From Comamonadaceae bacterium (GTDB lineage: Bacteria > Pseudomonadota > Gammaproteobacteria > Burkholderiales > Burkholderiaceae_C): DNA of 17,766 bases. Positions 7,896 to 16,525 of the stretch are shown here, piece after piece (position 1 is the stretch's first letter; the number at the start of each line of letters is the position of its first letter). The notes under the pieces are model-generated. The model searched no databases. It was given only the letters and a program-made list of their open reading frames with translations, and was not told where the DNA came from. A program made the position numbers and the translations under genes. Location of the stretch: the NCBI GenBank assembly GCA_947458345.1, contig CANHBU010000004.1, forward strand, positions 1 through 17,766, read 5' to 3'.

Positions 7896-8729
7896 GTGGA
7901 CATCGCATCGCTGATCAAGGCTGCCATCATGGGCATCGTGGAGGGGCTGACCGAGTTTCTCCCCATTTCCTCGACCGGGCATCTCATTTTGGCCGGCGCC
8001 TTGCTGGGCTTTGACGATGACAAGGCCAAGGTGTTTGATATCGCCATCCAGACCGGGGCCATCGTGGCTGTGATCCTGGTGTACTGGCAGCGCCTGAGAG
8101 AGGTGGTCATCACCTTGCCCACGCAGGAGCGCTCGCGGCGATTTGCGCTCAATGTCGCGATCGCATTCTTGCCCGCCGTGCTCTTGGGCTTGCTGCTGGG
8201 CAAGGCCATCAAGGCCCATCTGTTTACACCGCAGGTGGTGGCCAGCACCTTCATCATCGGCGGCTTGCTCATCTTGTGGGCCGAGCGCTGGCACGCCCGC
8301 ACGCCCGATGCGGTGCGGGTCACGAGCGTGGATGACATGAGCGCGCTCGATGCGCTCAAGGTTGGGCTGGTGCAGTGCCTGGCCATGATTCCGGGGACGA
8401 GCCGCAGCGGCGCCACCATCATCGGCGGCATGTTTCTGGGGCTTTCGCGGCGCACAGCCACCGATTTTTCTTTCTATTTGGCCATTCCCACCTTGATCGG
8501 AGCGGGTGTCTACAGCCTCTACAAGGAGCGCGCCCTGCTCAGTCTGGCCGACTTGCCGATGTTTGTGGTCGGCCTGCTGTTTGCGTTTTTTAGCGCCTGG
8601 CTGTGCATCCGCTGGCTGCTGCGCTATGTGGCTACGCACAGCTTTGTGCCCTTTGCCTGGTACCGCATCGTGTTCGGTGCAGTGGTGCTGCTGACCGCTC
8701 ACATGGGTTGGGTGAAGTGGAGCGCGTGA
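7896..8729 (+). CDS. uppP: Undecaprenyl-diphosphate phosphatase (BacA/UppP family)
   Basis: Inner-membrane phosphatase that converts undecaprenyl diphosphate to the monophosphate, recycling the lipid carrier for peptidoglycan and other envelope polymers; overproduction gives bacitracin resistance in E. coli. The 277-residue length fits. Both family signatures are intact: [14 protein letters not shown] at 16-29, containing the glutamate-rich catalytic motif, and PGTSRSG at 166-172. Several hydrophobic membrane segments follow the usual pattern. The start is GTG at 7896, supported by TAAGG 8 bases upstream and by the family-typical MDIASLIKA opening. It converges on the alpha/beta hydrolase gene with only 22 bases between stops. 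Confidence 0.97.
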   Translation: MDIASLIKAAIMGIVEGLTEFLPISSTGHLILAGALLGFDDDKAKVFDIAIQTGAIVAVILVYWQRLREVVITLPTQERSRRFALNVAIAFLPAVLLGLLLGKAIKAHLFTPQVVASTFIIGGLLILWAERWHARTPDAVRVTSVDDMSALDALKVGLVQCLAMIPGTSRSGATIIGGMFLGLSRRTATDFSFYLAIPTLIGAGVYSLYKERALLSLADLPMFVVGLLFAFFSAWLCIRWLLRYVATHSFVPFAWYRIVFGAVVLLTAHMGWVKWSA

Positions 8730-8732
8730 GCC

Positions 8733-8751
8733 GAGCATCCATGGATGGCTC
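8733..8751. terminator. Short hairpin between convergent uppP and hydrolase genes
   Basis: Nearly the whole 22-base gap is an imperfect palindrome: GAGC (8733-8736) pairs with GCTC (8748-8751), flanking the palindrome ATCCATGGAT (8737-8746), with one bulged G. There is no T run, so intrinsic termination is uncertain. The position between convergent stops is what suggests a bidirectional 3'-end signal. Confidence 0.3.
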
Positions 8752-9618
8752 CTAGCCCCGCTTGCTTGGGCTCATCAGATTGAGCACCGCCGCTTCGATG
8801 GCGGCCGCACTGGCCTCAGGGCGCTCCATGGGAAAGAGGTGGCTGCCATCGAGCATCATGATGCGGCCGTGCGTGACTTTTTCGGTCAGCTCCATCCCCA
8901 CCTGGCGCATCTCCAGTGAGTTGCGGCCGCCAATAAAAGCCACCGGACATTGCGGTGGATGGCGCTTGAGCAGGGCTTGAAGGTTGTCGGGCAGGGTGTT
9001 GTAGATCGCGGTCTCGATGTCGCGATCGAAGCTCAAGACCCGGGGGCCGCCCGGGTCGCCGCCGGGGTCGGCCAGGCGGGTGCCTTGGGTGATGTAGTCC
9101 TGCAGCACGGCTCGATCCCAAGAGGCAAACAACTTCTTGCCGGCGAAATGCGACTGCACCTCTTGCAGACTGGCCCAAGACTGCTTTCGCTTGCGGCTGA
9201 CCGCTCCGGGTGAGATGGAGCCCACCAGGCGGGCCCGCTTGGCCACCGACAAAGCAGCAGCCTTCCAGCCGCCGAGGATGGGCGCATCGAGCATGACCAC
9301 GCCGCGTACCGGGTGGCCGCCGGGACTCGGATGACGGGCTGCGCACATCAGGCTGAGAAAGCCGCCCAGCGAATGCCCGACAAGAAAAGCCCCCTGCTCG
9401 CAGCGCTGCGACTGCTCGGTCACAAAGGCGGCCAGTTCTTCGACCAGATGGGGCCAGTTGCTGCTGACGGGGTAGTGCCGGTTATGGCCGAAGCGTTCGA
9501 TCGCCTGCGTCTGAAAACCGCGCCCGCGCAGGCTGCGCAGCATCACGCCATAGGTACTGGCCGGGAAACTGTTGCCATGCGAGAAGATGATCAGGGGTCG
9601 GGTCACGTTGTGCTGCAC
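8752..9618 (-). CDS. Alpha/beta hydrolase, substrate unknown
   Basis: A 288-residue protein of the alpha/beta hydrolase fold without signal peptide. FSHGNSFP at 12-19 supplies the oxyanion-hole loop. GHSLGG at 81-86 gives nucleophile Ser83. DGSHLFPME contains the likely catalytic His260. The acidic member is not obvious: the usual strand-end position reads GGRNSLEM (230-237), so Glu236 or a residue elsewhere may serve. The region about 120-180 is rich in Lys/Arg and probably forms the lid. The gene begins with GTG directly after the Anbu stop (TGA then GTG), with another GTG four codons on; either could start it. This implies translational coupling to Anbu and, through it, to mutS. The family covers esterases, lipases, haloperoxidases and epoxide hydrolases, and I cannot choose between them. 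Confidence 0.88.
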   Translation of the reverse strand: MQHNVTRPLIIFSHGNSFPASTYGVMLRSLRGRGFQTQAIERFGHNRHYPVSSNWPHLVEELAAFVTEQSQRCEQGAFLVGHSLGGFLSLMCAARHPSPGGHPVRGVVMLDAPILGGWKAAALSVAKRARLVGSISPGAVSRKRKQSWASLQEVQSHFAGKKLFASWDRAVLQDYITQGTRLADPGGDPGGPRVLSFDRDIETAIYNTLPDNLQALLKRHPPQCPVAFIGGRNSLEMRQVGMELTEKVTHGRIMMLDGSHLFPMERPEASAAAIEAAVLNLMSPSKRG

Positions 9619-10446
9619 TCAGATCAGCTTGTCTTGCGCTGTGGCGATCTTCCTGAGAGTGCCATGGCGTGCACTGGGCATCTTCAGCGGCGTCTGGGTT
9701 TGCGCATCGTCCCAAACCGGGTCTTCGATGCTGTCAAAGACCTGCCTGAGCTTGTGGCCCCAGTTGTTGTGCATCATGCGGTAGTAGGGGTTGTCCTGGT
9801 CGATGCACACCAGCTTGTCGCTTTGCAACTGGTTGTTCTCATAGACCGCCAGATCGAGCGGGAAGCCGACCGACAAATTGGACTTCATGGTCGAATCCAT
9901 GGACACCAGGGCGCATTTGGCGGCCTCTTGCAGCGGGGTTTCGGGCGTGATGACCCGATCGAGCACCGGCTTGCCGTACTTGGCTTCGCCGACCTGGAAG
10001 TAAGGGGTTTCCGACGTGGCCTCGATGAAGTTGCCGGCCGAATACATTTGAAACAGGCGCATGCCTTCGCCCTTGATCTGGCCGCCAAAGAGCAGCGAGA
10101 CGTTGAAGTCCACGTCCGAGCCGCGCAGGGCAGGGCCGTCACGCTCGTGCACCCGCCGCACCGCCGCGCCAAGCACACGGGCGGCATCGAACATGCTGCG
10201 CGCGTTCCAGATCGTGATGGGCTCGTCGCTACCGGCTTCAGGCAGTTTTTCGACCTGCAAGATTTCGCGCACCGACTGCGTGATCGACAAATTGCCAGCC
10301 GACAGCAGCACCATGAAACGATCGCCTGGCCGCTCGTAGACGATCATCTTGCGAAAGGTCGAAATATGGTCGAGCCCGGCATTGGTGCGCGAGTCTGAAA
10401 GAAATACCAGACCGGCATTGAGTTTGATGGCGACGCAGTAAGTCAT
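9619..10446 (-). CDS. Anbu-type proteasome-like peptidase (Ntn hydrolase, COG3484-like)
   Basis: A 275-residue protein whose start, [20 protein letters not shown], and following [13 protein letters not shown] are typical of Anbu (ancestral beta subunit), a bacterial relative of proteasome beta subunits and HslV. Thr2 becomes the N-terminal nucleophile once Met is removed. Asp18 and Lys33 are in the positions of the catalytic Asp and Lys. A segment [17 protein letters not shown] near 205-222 is also family-like. The protein is cytoplasmic. Published Anbu forms open-ring or helical assemblies, and its substrates are poorly known. The ATG overlaps the mutS stop (ATGA), and its own stop is followed at once by the hydrolase GTG. 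The companions I know for Anbu (alpha-E protein, transglutaminase-like protease, ATP-grasp protein) are not in the window. Confidence 0.92.
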   Translation of the reverse strand: MTYCVAIKLNAGLVFLSDSRTNAGLDHISTFRKMIVYERPGDRFMVLLSAGNLSITQSVREILQVEKLPEAGSDEPITIWNARSMFDAARVLGAAVRRVHERDGPALRGSDVDFNVSLLFGGQIKGEGMRLFQMYSAGNFIEATSETPYFQVGEAKYGKPVLDRVITPETPLQEAAKCALVSMDSTMKSNLSVGFPLDLAVYENNQLQSDKLVCIDQDNPYYRMMHNNWGHKLRQVFDSIEDPVWDDAQTQTPLKMPSARHGTLRKIATAQDKLI

Positions 10447-13097
10447 GATGGAAGGCCCGTGCCGCTTTGGTCGGCGAGTTTTTTGAGTTGATAGATCAGA
10501 TCGAGCGCTTCGCGGGGACTCAGCGCATCGGGGTCTATGGCATGCATGGCCCGATCCAGGGCGCTCGGGCTGCTCTGGCTGGCCACTGGCGGGGGCGCAA
10601 AGAGGTCCACCTGCGCCGTCTGCTTGCCGCTTTCAAGCGCCTGCAGCGCCTGGCGTGCATGGTTGACCACGGGGGCCGGCACGCCAGCCAGACGCGCCAC
10701 CGCAATGCCGTAGCTGCGGCTGGCAGGCCCGGCTTCGATCTGGTGCATGAACACGATGTCGGCGCCCGATTCGACGGCGCTGACATGGACATTGACCGCG
10801 CCGTGGTGTTTGGCAGCAAACTCGGTCAGCTCGAAGTAGTGCGTGGCAAACAGGGTGAAGGCCTGCGTTTTGCTGTGCAGGTGGGTGGCGATACCGCCGG
10901 CCAGGGCCAAGCCGTCGAAGGTCGACGTGCCGCGGCCGATCTCGTCCATCAGCACCAGGGACTGGGGACTTGCGCTGTGCAGGATCTGGGCGGCCTCGGT
11001 CATCTCGAGCATGAAGGTCGATTGCGCGTTGGCCAAGTCGTCGGCCGAGCCGATCCGGGTGTGGATCGCATCGATTGGGCCGAGCTGGCACGCGTCTGCC
11101 GGGACGTAAGAGCCGACGCTGGCCAGCAGGACGATCAGGGCGACCTGCCGCATATACGTCGATTTGCCGCCCATATTGGGCCCGGTGATGATCTGCATCC
11201 GGGTTTTGCCGTCGAGCCGGCAGTCGTTGGCAATGAAGTCGCCTGAGCCGAGCTCGGCCAGCCGGGCCTCGACCACCGGATGGCGCCCTTGGCTGATCGA
11301 AATGCAAGGCTCGCGCACGAAGACCGGCCGGCACCAGCGCAGCGTCAGCGAGCGCTCGGCCAGTGCGGCCAGCGCATCGATGGCCGCCACCGCTTGCGCC
11401 AGCGCGCTTAAGGCCGCAATAAAGGCTTGCAAGCTGTCAAGCAACTGTTCGTAGAGCCATTTTTCGCGCGCCAGTGCCCGCTCCTGGGCCGACAAGGCCT
11501 TGTCTTCAAAGGCCTTAAGTTCAGGCGTGATGAAACGTTCGGCATTCTTGAGAGTCTGGCGGCGCCGATAGTCCTCGGGGACCTTGTCGAGTTGCCCCTG
11601 CGTGACTTCAATGTAAAAGCCATGCACTCGGTTAAATTGCACCCGAAGATTGGCGATGCCGGTGCGGCTGCGCTCCCGGGTCTCCAGGTCGATCAGGAAG
11701 GCATCGCAGTTGCTTTCAATCGAGCGCAGCTCGTCGAGCTCGCGGTCGTGACCGTCGCGTATCACCCCGCCCTCGCGCACTTGGACCGACGGCTCGTCGA
11801 GCAAGGCGCGCTGCAGCAGGTCGGCGCACGCGGGCGGCACCTGCAGCGCCTCGAGCATGGAGGCGATCAGGGGCGGCAATTGGCGAGCAGCCAACTGCTC
11901 GCGCAGATGCAGGGCCTGCTCGAGGCTGCGTCGCAAAGCAACCAACTCACGCGGCCGGACCTGCCGCAGGGCCACGCGGGCGCCGATACGCTCGACATCG
12001 GAGCTGCCCTTGAGTTGTGCGCGCAGCTCGGCCTGCGGCCCGCTGCGCAGCCATTCAATCGCATCGTGGCGAGCGTGGGCCTGTTCGCGCTGCCGGCGCG
12101 GGCTCAGCAGCCAACTGCGCAGCAGGCGGCTGCCCATGCTGGTCACGCAGCTGTCGAGCAGGGAAAACAAAGTGGGCGCGCTCTCGCCGCGCAGGGTTTG
12201 CGTCAGCTCCAGATTGCGCCGGGTGCTAGGGGGCAATTCAATCCACTCGTCCGAGCTAAGCACCCGCAGTCGAGCGATGTGTGACAGCGGCCGGCCCTGC
12301 GTGTGTTCGGCGTAGGTCAGCAGGGCGCTGGCGGCCGCCTGGGCTTCGGGCAAATCCTGGGCGCCCCAAGCCTGTAGCGAGGCGGCGCCGAGAATCTCGC
12401 GCAAACGGCGCTCACCGAGGGCAGGATCGAAAGCCCAATGCGGCCGGGACGTCAGAGGGCAGGGGCCATCGGACAAGCCGGCTTTGATCTGCGCCTCAAA
12501 GGCCGGGGTGATCTCGATGCTGTGAATAACCTCGCTCGGGCCAATGCGGCTGATCCACGCGGCCAGGTCCTGACCCTCGCATTGGGCCAGTTGCACCTGC
12601 CCTTGGGTCACGCTCAACCAGGCCAGGCCGCAGCGGTTGCGCGGGCCTTGGTGAATCGACAGCAGCAGCGATTGGCTTTTGTCGCCCATCAGCTCCGACT
12701 CGGTCAAGGTGCCCGGCGTGATCACCCGCACCACCTTGCGCTCGACCGGTCCCTTGGAGCTGCCCACCTCGCCGACTTGCTCGCAGATGGCCACCGATTG
12801 GCCGAACTTGACCAGGCGCGCCAGGTAGCCGTCGACCGAGTGGAAGGGCACCCCGGCCATGCGAATCGGCTCCCCAGCCGACTGCCCGCGCGTGGTCAAT
12901 GTGATGCCCAGCAGCTCAGCAGCTTTGATCGCGTCCTGGTGGAACAGCTCATAAAAGTCGCCCATCCGGTAAAACACCAGAGTGTCCGGATAGTCTTTCT
13001 TGATGGCCAGGTACTGGGCCATCATGGGTGTGTGCGGGCCTGCATCCCCGGCGCTCTGGGCCGGAGCGGGCGGTGCGCTAGGCTTGCTGTTCGTCAA
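10443..13097 (-). CDS. mutS: DNA mismatch repair protein MutS
   Basis: Recognises mismatches and small loops in DNA and, with MutL, starts strand-directed repair. With the start chosen here it is 884 residues, close to the usual 850-880. It shows the conserved HTPMM at 22-26, and RMGDFYE with the mismatch-wedge Phe48-x-Glu50. The Walker [10 protein letters not shown] begins near 638 and the Walker [11 protein letters not shown] has Asp718-Glu719. A C-terminal tail ends in [11 protein letters not shown]. The start is TTG at 13097, because AAGAGG at 13107-13112 lies 9 bases upstream and no other start codon lies between it and the ATG pair in HTPMM, which is too late. The open frame continues 62 codons upstream into suhB but reads as arginine-rich shadow sequence. 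It follows suhB by 28 bases and overlaps the Anbu gene by 4. Confidence 0.96.
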   Translation of the reverse strand: MTNSKPSAPPAPAQSAGDAGPHTPMMAQYLAIKKDYPDTLVFYRMGDFYELFHQDAIKAAELLGITLTTRGQSAGEPIRMAGVPFHSVDGYLARLVKFGQSVAICEQVGEVGSSKGPVERKVVRVITPGTLTESELMGDKSQSLLLSIHQGPRNRCGLAWLSVTQGQVQLAQCEGQDLAAWISRIGPSEVIHSIEITPAFEAQIKAGLSDGPCPLTSRPHWAFDPALGERRLREILGAASLQAWGAQDLPEAQAAASALLTYAEHTQGRPLSHIARLRVLSSDEWIELPPSTRRNLELTQTLRGESAPTLFSLLDSCVTSMGSRLLRSWLLSPRRQREQAHARHDAIEWLRSGPQAELRAQLKGSSDVERIGARVALRQVRPRELVALRRSLEQALHLREQLAARQLPPLIASMLEALQVPPACADLLQRALLDEPSVQVREGGVIRDGHDRELDELRSIESNCDAFLIDLETRERSRTGIANLRVQFNRVHGFYIEVTQGQLDKVPEDYRRRQTLKNAERFITPELKAFEDKALSAQERALAREKWLYEQLLDSLQAFIAALSALAQAVAAIDALAALAERSLTLRWCRPVFVREPCISISQGRHPVVEARLAELGSGDFIANDCRLDGKTRMQIITGPNMGGKSTYMRQVALIVLLASVGSYVPADACQLGPIDAIHTRIGSADDLANAQSTFMLEMTEAAQILHSASPQSLVLMDEIGRGTSTFDGLALAGGIATHLHSKTQAFTLFATHYFELTEFAAKHHGAVNVHVSAVESGADIVFMHQIEAGPASRSYGIAVARLAGVPAPVVNHARQALQALESGKQTAQVDLFAPPPVASQSSPSALDRAMHAIDPDALSPREALDLIYQLKKLADQSGTGLPS

Positions 13098-13106
13098 GGC
13101 TGGGTG

Positions 13107-13112
13107 CCTCTT
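13107..13112 (-). promoter_or_regulatory. Ribosome binding site deciding the mutS TTG start
   Basis: AAGAGG on the minus strand, 9 bases before TTG at 13097, in the 28-base gap after the suhB stop (13128-13126). It is the only good Shine-Dalgarno near the 5' end of mutS. The ATG pair at 13025 and 13022 has none. Confidence 0.6.
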
Positions 13113-13125
13113 GCTGCCAGCGCAA

Positions 13126-14178
13126 TTAGCCCTTGCGCACCGGCGCGCGGCGCAATCTGCCGGCCTGGTTTGGGGCGGGCTGCGCACCGGTAGGCTCGGC
13201 TGGCTTGCGCGCGCGCAAAACCGTTTTGACCCGCTCGGCCGGCGGGGCCGCTGGCGACTCGCCCTCGGCAGCCGTTTGGGCATCGACCTCTTGATCGGCC
13301 GCTTTATCGGAGACTTCAGCCGCTGTTTTAGCCGCCGTTTTGGCCGCTGTTTGCATTTTGTCGGTCACGCCAGCGAACTTGCTGTAGGGGCCCAGCACAT
13401 TGACCAGTTGCGCATAGATGCGTGGATTGCCGGCGACGCATTCGCTTTGGTGCATGAAATCGGCCTCGCCGGTGAAGTTGCCCACCAGGCCGCCCGCTTC
13501 CGTGATGAGCAGGGAGCCGGCTGCCACATCCCAGGCCTTGAGCCCGGTTTCGAAAAATCCGTCGCTGTAGCCGGCGGCCACGTAGGCCAAATCCAGTGCC
13601 GCCGCGCCTGGGCGCCTGACGCCAGCGCATTGGCTCATGACCTCGCCGAGCATGCTCAGGTAGCTGCGCAGCTTGTCGCCGGGACGGTAGGGAAAGCCGG
13701 TGGAAATCAGGCATTCCTGCAGCCGGGTGCGTTTGGCTACGCGGATGCGCCGGTCGTTGAGATAAGCGCCCCGGCCGCGGGTGGCGCAAAACAAGCCGTT
13801 GCGTGTCGGGTCGTAGACCACAGCCTGCTCGACTCGTCCTTTGACCGCCAGGGCAATGCTGACGCAATACACCGGAAAGCCGTGGATAAAGTTGGTGGTG
13901 CCGTCCAGCGGATCGATGATCCATTGGTAGTCCGAGTGCCGCGCGCCATGTGCCTGGCCGGACTCTTCGGCCAAGATGCCGTGGCCTGGATAGGCCTGCA
14001 ACAAGGTGTCGATGATCGCCGCTTCAGCGGCGTGATCGACCTCGGTGACGAAGTCGTTGGTTTGCTTGGCCGATACCCGAACGGCTTCGACATCGAGCGC
14101 GGCTCGGTTGATCAGGGCGCCGGCGGCGCGCGCAGCCTTGATGGCCACGTTGAGCATGGGGTGCAGGGAGCTGGACAT
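13126..14178 (-). CDS. suhB: Inositol monophosphatase family protein SuhB with long C-terminal tail
   Basis: Member of the Mg-dependent, Li-sensitive inositol monophosphatase family. In E. coli SuhB also binds NusA and is part of the rRNA antitermination complex. Catalytic and metal-binding motifs are intact: ILAEES with Glu71-Glu72, [11 protein letters not shown] (86-96) and KAWDVAAG with Asp217. The conserved domain ends near residue 270. The remaining 80 residues are low-complexity, starting with [13 protein letters not shown], then acidic/proline-rich, then Arg/Lys-rich at the C-terminus; E. coli SuhB (about 267 residues) lacks this tail. I chose ATG 14178 ([11 protein letters not shown]); ATG 14157 is possible, and neither has a good Shine-Dalgarno. 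The open frame reaches 14718, but that part is antisense to trmJ. mutS follows after 28 bases. The opposite trmJ gene is divergent. Confidence 0.94.
   Translation of the reverse strand: MSSSLHPMLNVAIKAARAAGALINRAALDVEAVRVSAKQTNDFVTEVDHAAEAAIIDTLLQAYPGHGILAEESGQAHGARHSDYQWIIDPLDGTTNFIHGFPVYCVSIALAVKGRVEQAVVYDPTRNGLFCATRGRGAYLNDRRIRVAKRTRLQECLISTGFPYRPGDKLRSYLSMLGEVMSQCAGVRRPGAAALDLAYVAAGYSDGFFETGLKAWDVAAGSLLITEAGGLVGNFTGEADFMHQSECVAGNPRIYAQLVNVLGPYSKFAGVTDKMQTAAKTAAKTAAEVSDKAADQEVDAQTAAEGESPAAPPAERVKTVLRARKPAEPTGAQPAPNQAGRLRRAPVRKG
13319..13354. repeat. Three tandem 12-base units inside suhB
   Basis: Three imperfect copies of a 12-base unit beginning GCCGCYGTTTT (plus-strand reading) at 13319, 13331 and 13343. 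On the coding strand they specify the four-residue repeat Thr-Ala-Ala-Lys in the SuhB tail. Repeat number could vary by slippage without shifting frame. Confidence 0.75.
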
Positions 14179-14209
14179 TGCAGGGACCAAGGAGCAAAGG
14201 GCTGCATTA

Positions 14210-14222
14210 ACCGGCGACCGGT
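14210..14222. repeat. Short inverted repeat in the suhB leader
   Basis: ACCGG (14210-14214), spacer CGA, CCGGT (14218-14222). It lies 32 bases before the suhB ATG, between the start and the putative -10, so it could be a small mRNA hairpin or a protein site. In GC-rich DNA a match of this length can occur by chance. Confidence 0.25.
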
Positions 14223-14239
14223 GGCAGGGCAAGCTCGAC

Positions 14240-14245
14240 ATTTTA
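14240..14245 (-). promoter_or_regulatory. candidate -10 box for suhB
   Basis: TAAAAT on the minus strand, 61 bases before the suhB ATG at 14178, would give a leader of about 55 bases. It is the same hexamer as in front of glnS. No clear -35. The rest of the 166-base gap 14179-14344 holds a weak GACAAT at 14301-14306 that could serve trmJ on the plus strand. Confidence 0.3.
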
Positions 14246-14344
14246 AGGGCGCTTGTGGACGCCTGCGGGCGCTTACCTGCGGTGCAGGGCCATGCGAGGC
14301 GACAATCAGGCCTCTTGCGCGTTTTGTTCAGCCGATTGTTGCCC

Positions 14345-15118
14345 GTGCCCCTACTCACCCGTTTTGTGCTGCTGCAGACCAGCCACGCCGGCAATGTCGG
14401 CGCGGTGGCACGGGCCATGAAGGTCATGGGTTTCGACGACCTGGTGCTGGTCGCGCCGCGCTGGCCCGATGTGCTCGAGCGCAGCGAGGCGATTGAGCGT
14501 GCCAGTGGAGCGGGCGATGTTCTGGCCAAGGCTCGCGTGGTCGATACGCTCGAAGAGGCGCTGGGCGGGATTGACCATGTCTGTGCCACCGCGATGACGC
14601 CCCGCGATTTCGGGCCTCCTGTACTGGCACCGCGCGCGCACTTTGCCCAGCTCGTCGCCGCGCAGGCCCCCCGGGGGGTGGCTTTCGTCTTTGGCTCAGA
14701 GCGTTTTGGCCTGCGCAACGAGGACGTCTACCGCTGCCATGCCTGTCTGAGTATTCCGACTTCGCCGACTTACGGCTCGCTCAATATTGCCGCTGCGGTG
14801 CAGCTCATCGCCTATGACTGGCGCGAGGCGCTCGGTGCCTACCCGGTGCAGCCGGCCGCTGTGCAGGCGCAGCCGGCCGATGCGGTGCAGGTGTCGGCCG
14901 CGCTGCGCCATTGGCAGGAGGTGCTGACGGCCATCGGGTTTCTTGATCCTGCAGTGCCCAAGAAACTCATGCCGCGAATGCAGCAGCTGCTCAACCGGGC
15001 CCGACCCAGCCCGCAAGATCTTCACATCCTGCGCGGCATCGCCCGGGCCGTGCAGGCCCATGCTGGCGCGGACAAGGTCAAGGACGGCCAAGCTGCAGCG
15101 CCGCTGGCGCGCCGCTAG
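14345..15118 (+). CDS. trmJ: tRNA (cytidine/uridine-2'-O-)-methyltransferase TrmJ-like (SPOUT family)
   Basis: SAM-dependent RNA methyltransferase of the SpoU/TrmH (SPOUT, knotted) class. TrmJ methylates the 2'-O of nucleotide 32 in several tRNAs. The opening [19 protein letters not shown] (7-25) matches the TrmJ N-terminus. [14 protein letters not shown] (114-127) and [14 protein letters not shown] (145-158) are the SAM-binding knot motifs. A C-terminal helical extension follows (about 180-257). I start it at GTG 14345, giving 257 residues; TTG codons at 14336 and 14339 are possible, and no strong Shine-Dalgarno decides. The open frame extends far upstream, but only as sequence antisense to suhB. 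It diverges from suhB, and cysE follows after 12 bases. Modification position is inferred from the family. Confidence 0.93.
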   Translation: MPLLTRFVLLQTSHAGNVGAVARAMKVMGFDDLVLVAPRWPDVLERSEAIERASGAGDVLAKARVVDTLEEALGGIDHVCATAMTPRDFGPPVLAPRAHFAQLVAAQAPRGVAFVFGSERFGLRNEDVYRCHACLSIPTSPTYGSLNIAAAVQLIAYDWREALGAYPVQPAAVQAQPADAVQVSAALRHWQEVLTAIGFLDPAVPKKLMPRMQQLLNRARPSPQDLHILRGIARAVQAHAGADKVKDGQAAAPLARR

Positions 15119-15130
15119 ACTGTCGTTCTT

Positions 15131-15898
15131 ATGTTTTCTCGTCTGCACGCTGATATTGCCTGCATCCTCGAGCGCGATCCGGCTGCGCGCTCGCGCTGGG
15201 AGGTGCTGACCTGCTATCCGGGCTTGCATGCGGTCGTGCTGCACCGGCTGGCCCATTGGTGCTGGACCCATGGCCTCAAATGGGTGGGCCGTTTCGTCTC
15301 GCATCTGTCGCGCTTTTTCACCGGCATTGAAATTCACCCGGGCGCCAGGATAGGCGAGCGGGTTTTCTTTGATCACGCGATGGGCGTGGTGGTGGGTGAG
15401 ACGGCTGAAATTGGCGACGGTTGCACCATCTACCAGGGCGTCACACTGGGCGGAACTTCGCTCTACAAAGGGGCCAAGCGGCATCCAACCCTGGGGCGCA
15501 ATGTCGTGGTCGGTGCCGGGGCGCAGGTGCTCGGCGGCTTTGAGGTGGGTGACGGGGCGCGCATCGGCTCCAATGCAGTGGTGGTCAAGCCCGTGCCTGC
15601 CGGGGCCACAGCGGTGGGCAATCCGGCGCGCATCATTGAGGCCGATGCTGACCTCAAGCGTGAGCAGGCGGCCAGCCAGATGGGCTTTTCTGCTTATGGC
15701 GTGACGCAAAGCGACGACCCCTTGTCGCAGGCCATGCGCGGCCTGATCGACAACGCGGCGACACACGAGCACCAGATTGCGATGCTGTGGCGGGCCATTG
15801 AAAAGCTGTCGGAGCAGCGCACCGACTGTGTGCCCTCCGATGCAGCCCGGCGCGAGAATTTCGAGGCCGAAAAACTCAGCCAGATGGTGGGCAAGTAA
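15131..15898 (+). CDS. cysE: Serine O-acetyltransferase (short form)
   Basis: Makes O-acetylserine from serine and acetyl-CoA, the first step of cysteine synthesis, in the cytoplasm. The protein is 255 residues. A short helical N-terminal part is followed by a left-handed beta-helix of hexapeptide repeats (about 66-165). HPGARIG (69-75), [12 protein letters not shown] (80-91), YQGVTLGG (101-108) and RHP with His118 match the active-site region. It lacks the long N-terminal domain of E. coli CysE and so resembles the short Bacillus type. A charged tail of about 85 residues after the beta-helix ([10 protein letters not shown] onward) is extra. The CysK-docking C-terminal Ile typical of E. coli is absent; the protein ends in Val-Gly-Lys. 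The gene lies 12 bases after trmJ with no visible ribosome binding site, so coupling is likely. It converges on mogA with a 33-base gap in which I see no hairpin. Confidence 0.95.
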   Translation: MFSRLHADIACILERDPAARSRWEVLTCYPGLHAVVLHRLAHWCWTHGLKWVGRFVSHLSRFFTGIEIHPGARIGERVFFDHAMGVVVGETAEIGDGCTIYQGVTLGGTSLYKGAKRHPTLGRNVVVGAGAQVLGGFEVGDGARIGSNAVVVKPVPAGATAVGNPARIIEADADLKREQAASQMGFSAYGVTQSDDPLSQAMRGLIDNAATHEHQIAMLWRAIEKLSEQRTDCVPSDAARRENFEAEKLSQMVGK

Positions 15899-15931
15899 GC
15901 CGCCGCCCGATGTCTTGAGTTCGCCTTGGGG

Positions 15932-16525
15932 TCAGGGGCGGGGCGCTCGAAGCGCGCTTTTGGGCCTGAAGGCCTTGCACACTGGGCTGTGCGTTTCCAG
16001 ATAAGGCCCGCCGATCAGGTCGATGCAGTAGGGCACGGCCGCGAAGATGCCGGGAACCAGAGTCTGCCCCTCGGCGCCTTTAAGGCCCTCAAGCGTTTCT
16101 TGAATCGATTTGGGCTGGCCTGGAAGGTTAAGGATCAGGCAGCTTTCGCGGATCACCGCCACCTGGCGTGACAGGATGGCCGTCGGGACAAACTCCAGAC
16201 CGATGCGGCGCATCTGCTCGCCAAAGCCGGGCATCGTCTTGTGGGCAACGGCCAGCGTGGCCTCGGGCGTGACATCGCGCAGCGCAGGACCGGTGCCGCC
16301 GGTGGTCAGCACCAGGCAGCAGCCGGCATCGACCAGATCGATCAGCGTCTGGCTGATGAGCGCCTGCTCGTCCGGGATCAGGCGCTCGGCCCATTCGATC
16401 GGGTTGAGCAGCGCCTGCCCCAGCCACTGCTTGAGGGCCGGTAAACCTTTGTCCTCATAGACACCGCTGGAGGCGCGGTCGCTCACCGAGACGATGCCGA
16501 TGCGCACCCGGTCGAATTCAGCCAT
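15932..16525 (-). CDS. mogA: Molybdopterin adenylyltransferase
   Basis: Activates molybdopterin by adenylation before molybdenum insertion, in the cytoplasm. The 197-residue protein matches E. coli MogA throughout: VSVSDRASSGVYEDKGLPAL near the start, TTGGTGPALRDVTPEAT at 74-90 with the conserved Asp84, and MPGFGEQMRRI near 98. LNLPGQPKSI at 132-141, GIFAAVPYCIDLIGGPY and the family ending AFRPKSA follow. It is MogA rather than MoaB on the strength of those last segments. The ATG at 16525 lies inside darP, 8 bases overlapping its end, with AAGGA at 16534-16538 as ribosome binding site 8 bases upstream. It therefore forms an operon with darP. Confidence 0.96.
   Translation of the reverse strand: MAEFDRVRIGIVSVSDRASSGVYEDKGLPALKQWLGQALLNPIEWAERLIPDEQALISQTLIDLVDAGCCLVLTTGGTGPALRDVTPEATLAVAHKTMPGFGEQMRRIGLEFVPTAILSRQVAVIRESCLILNLPGQPKSIQETLEGLKGAEGQTLVPGIFAAVPYCIDLIGGPYLETHSPVCKAFRPKSALRAPRP

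Noticed and set aside
9313..10398. 361-codon plus-strand frame opposite Anbu and the hydrolase
   Set aside because: It is fully antisense to two genes with clear family motifs and shows no motif of its own.
13098..13283. Upstream 62-codon extension of mutS
   Set aside because: It overlaps the suhB coding region, is arginine/proline-rich, and is unnecessary given the TTG with a good ribosome binding site.
14179..14718. Upstream extension of the suhB frame
   Set aside because: It runs antisense through trmJ, whose SPOUT motifs are clear; the family N-terminus begins at MSSSLHPML.
15116..15121. TAGACT as a -10 box for a leaderless cysE transcript
   Set aside because: Only 4 of 6 matches, it overlaps the trmJ stop, and the 12-base gap favours cotranscription.
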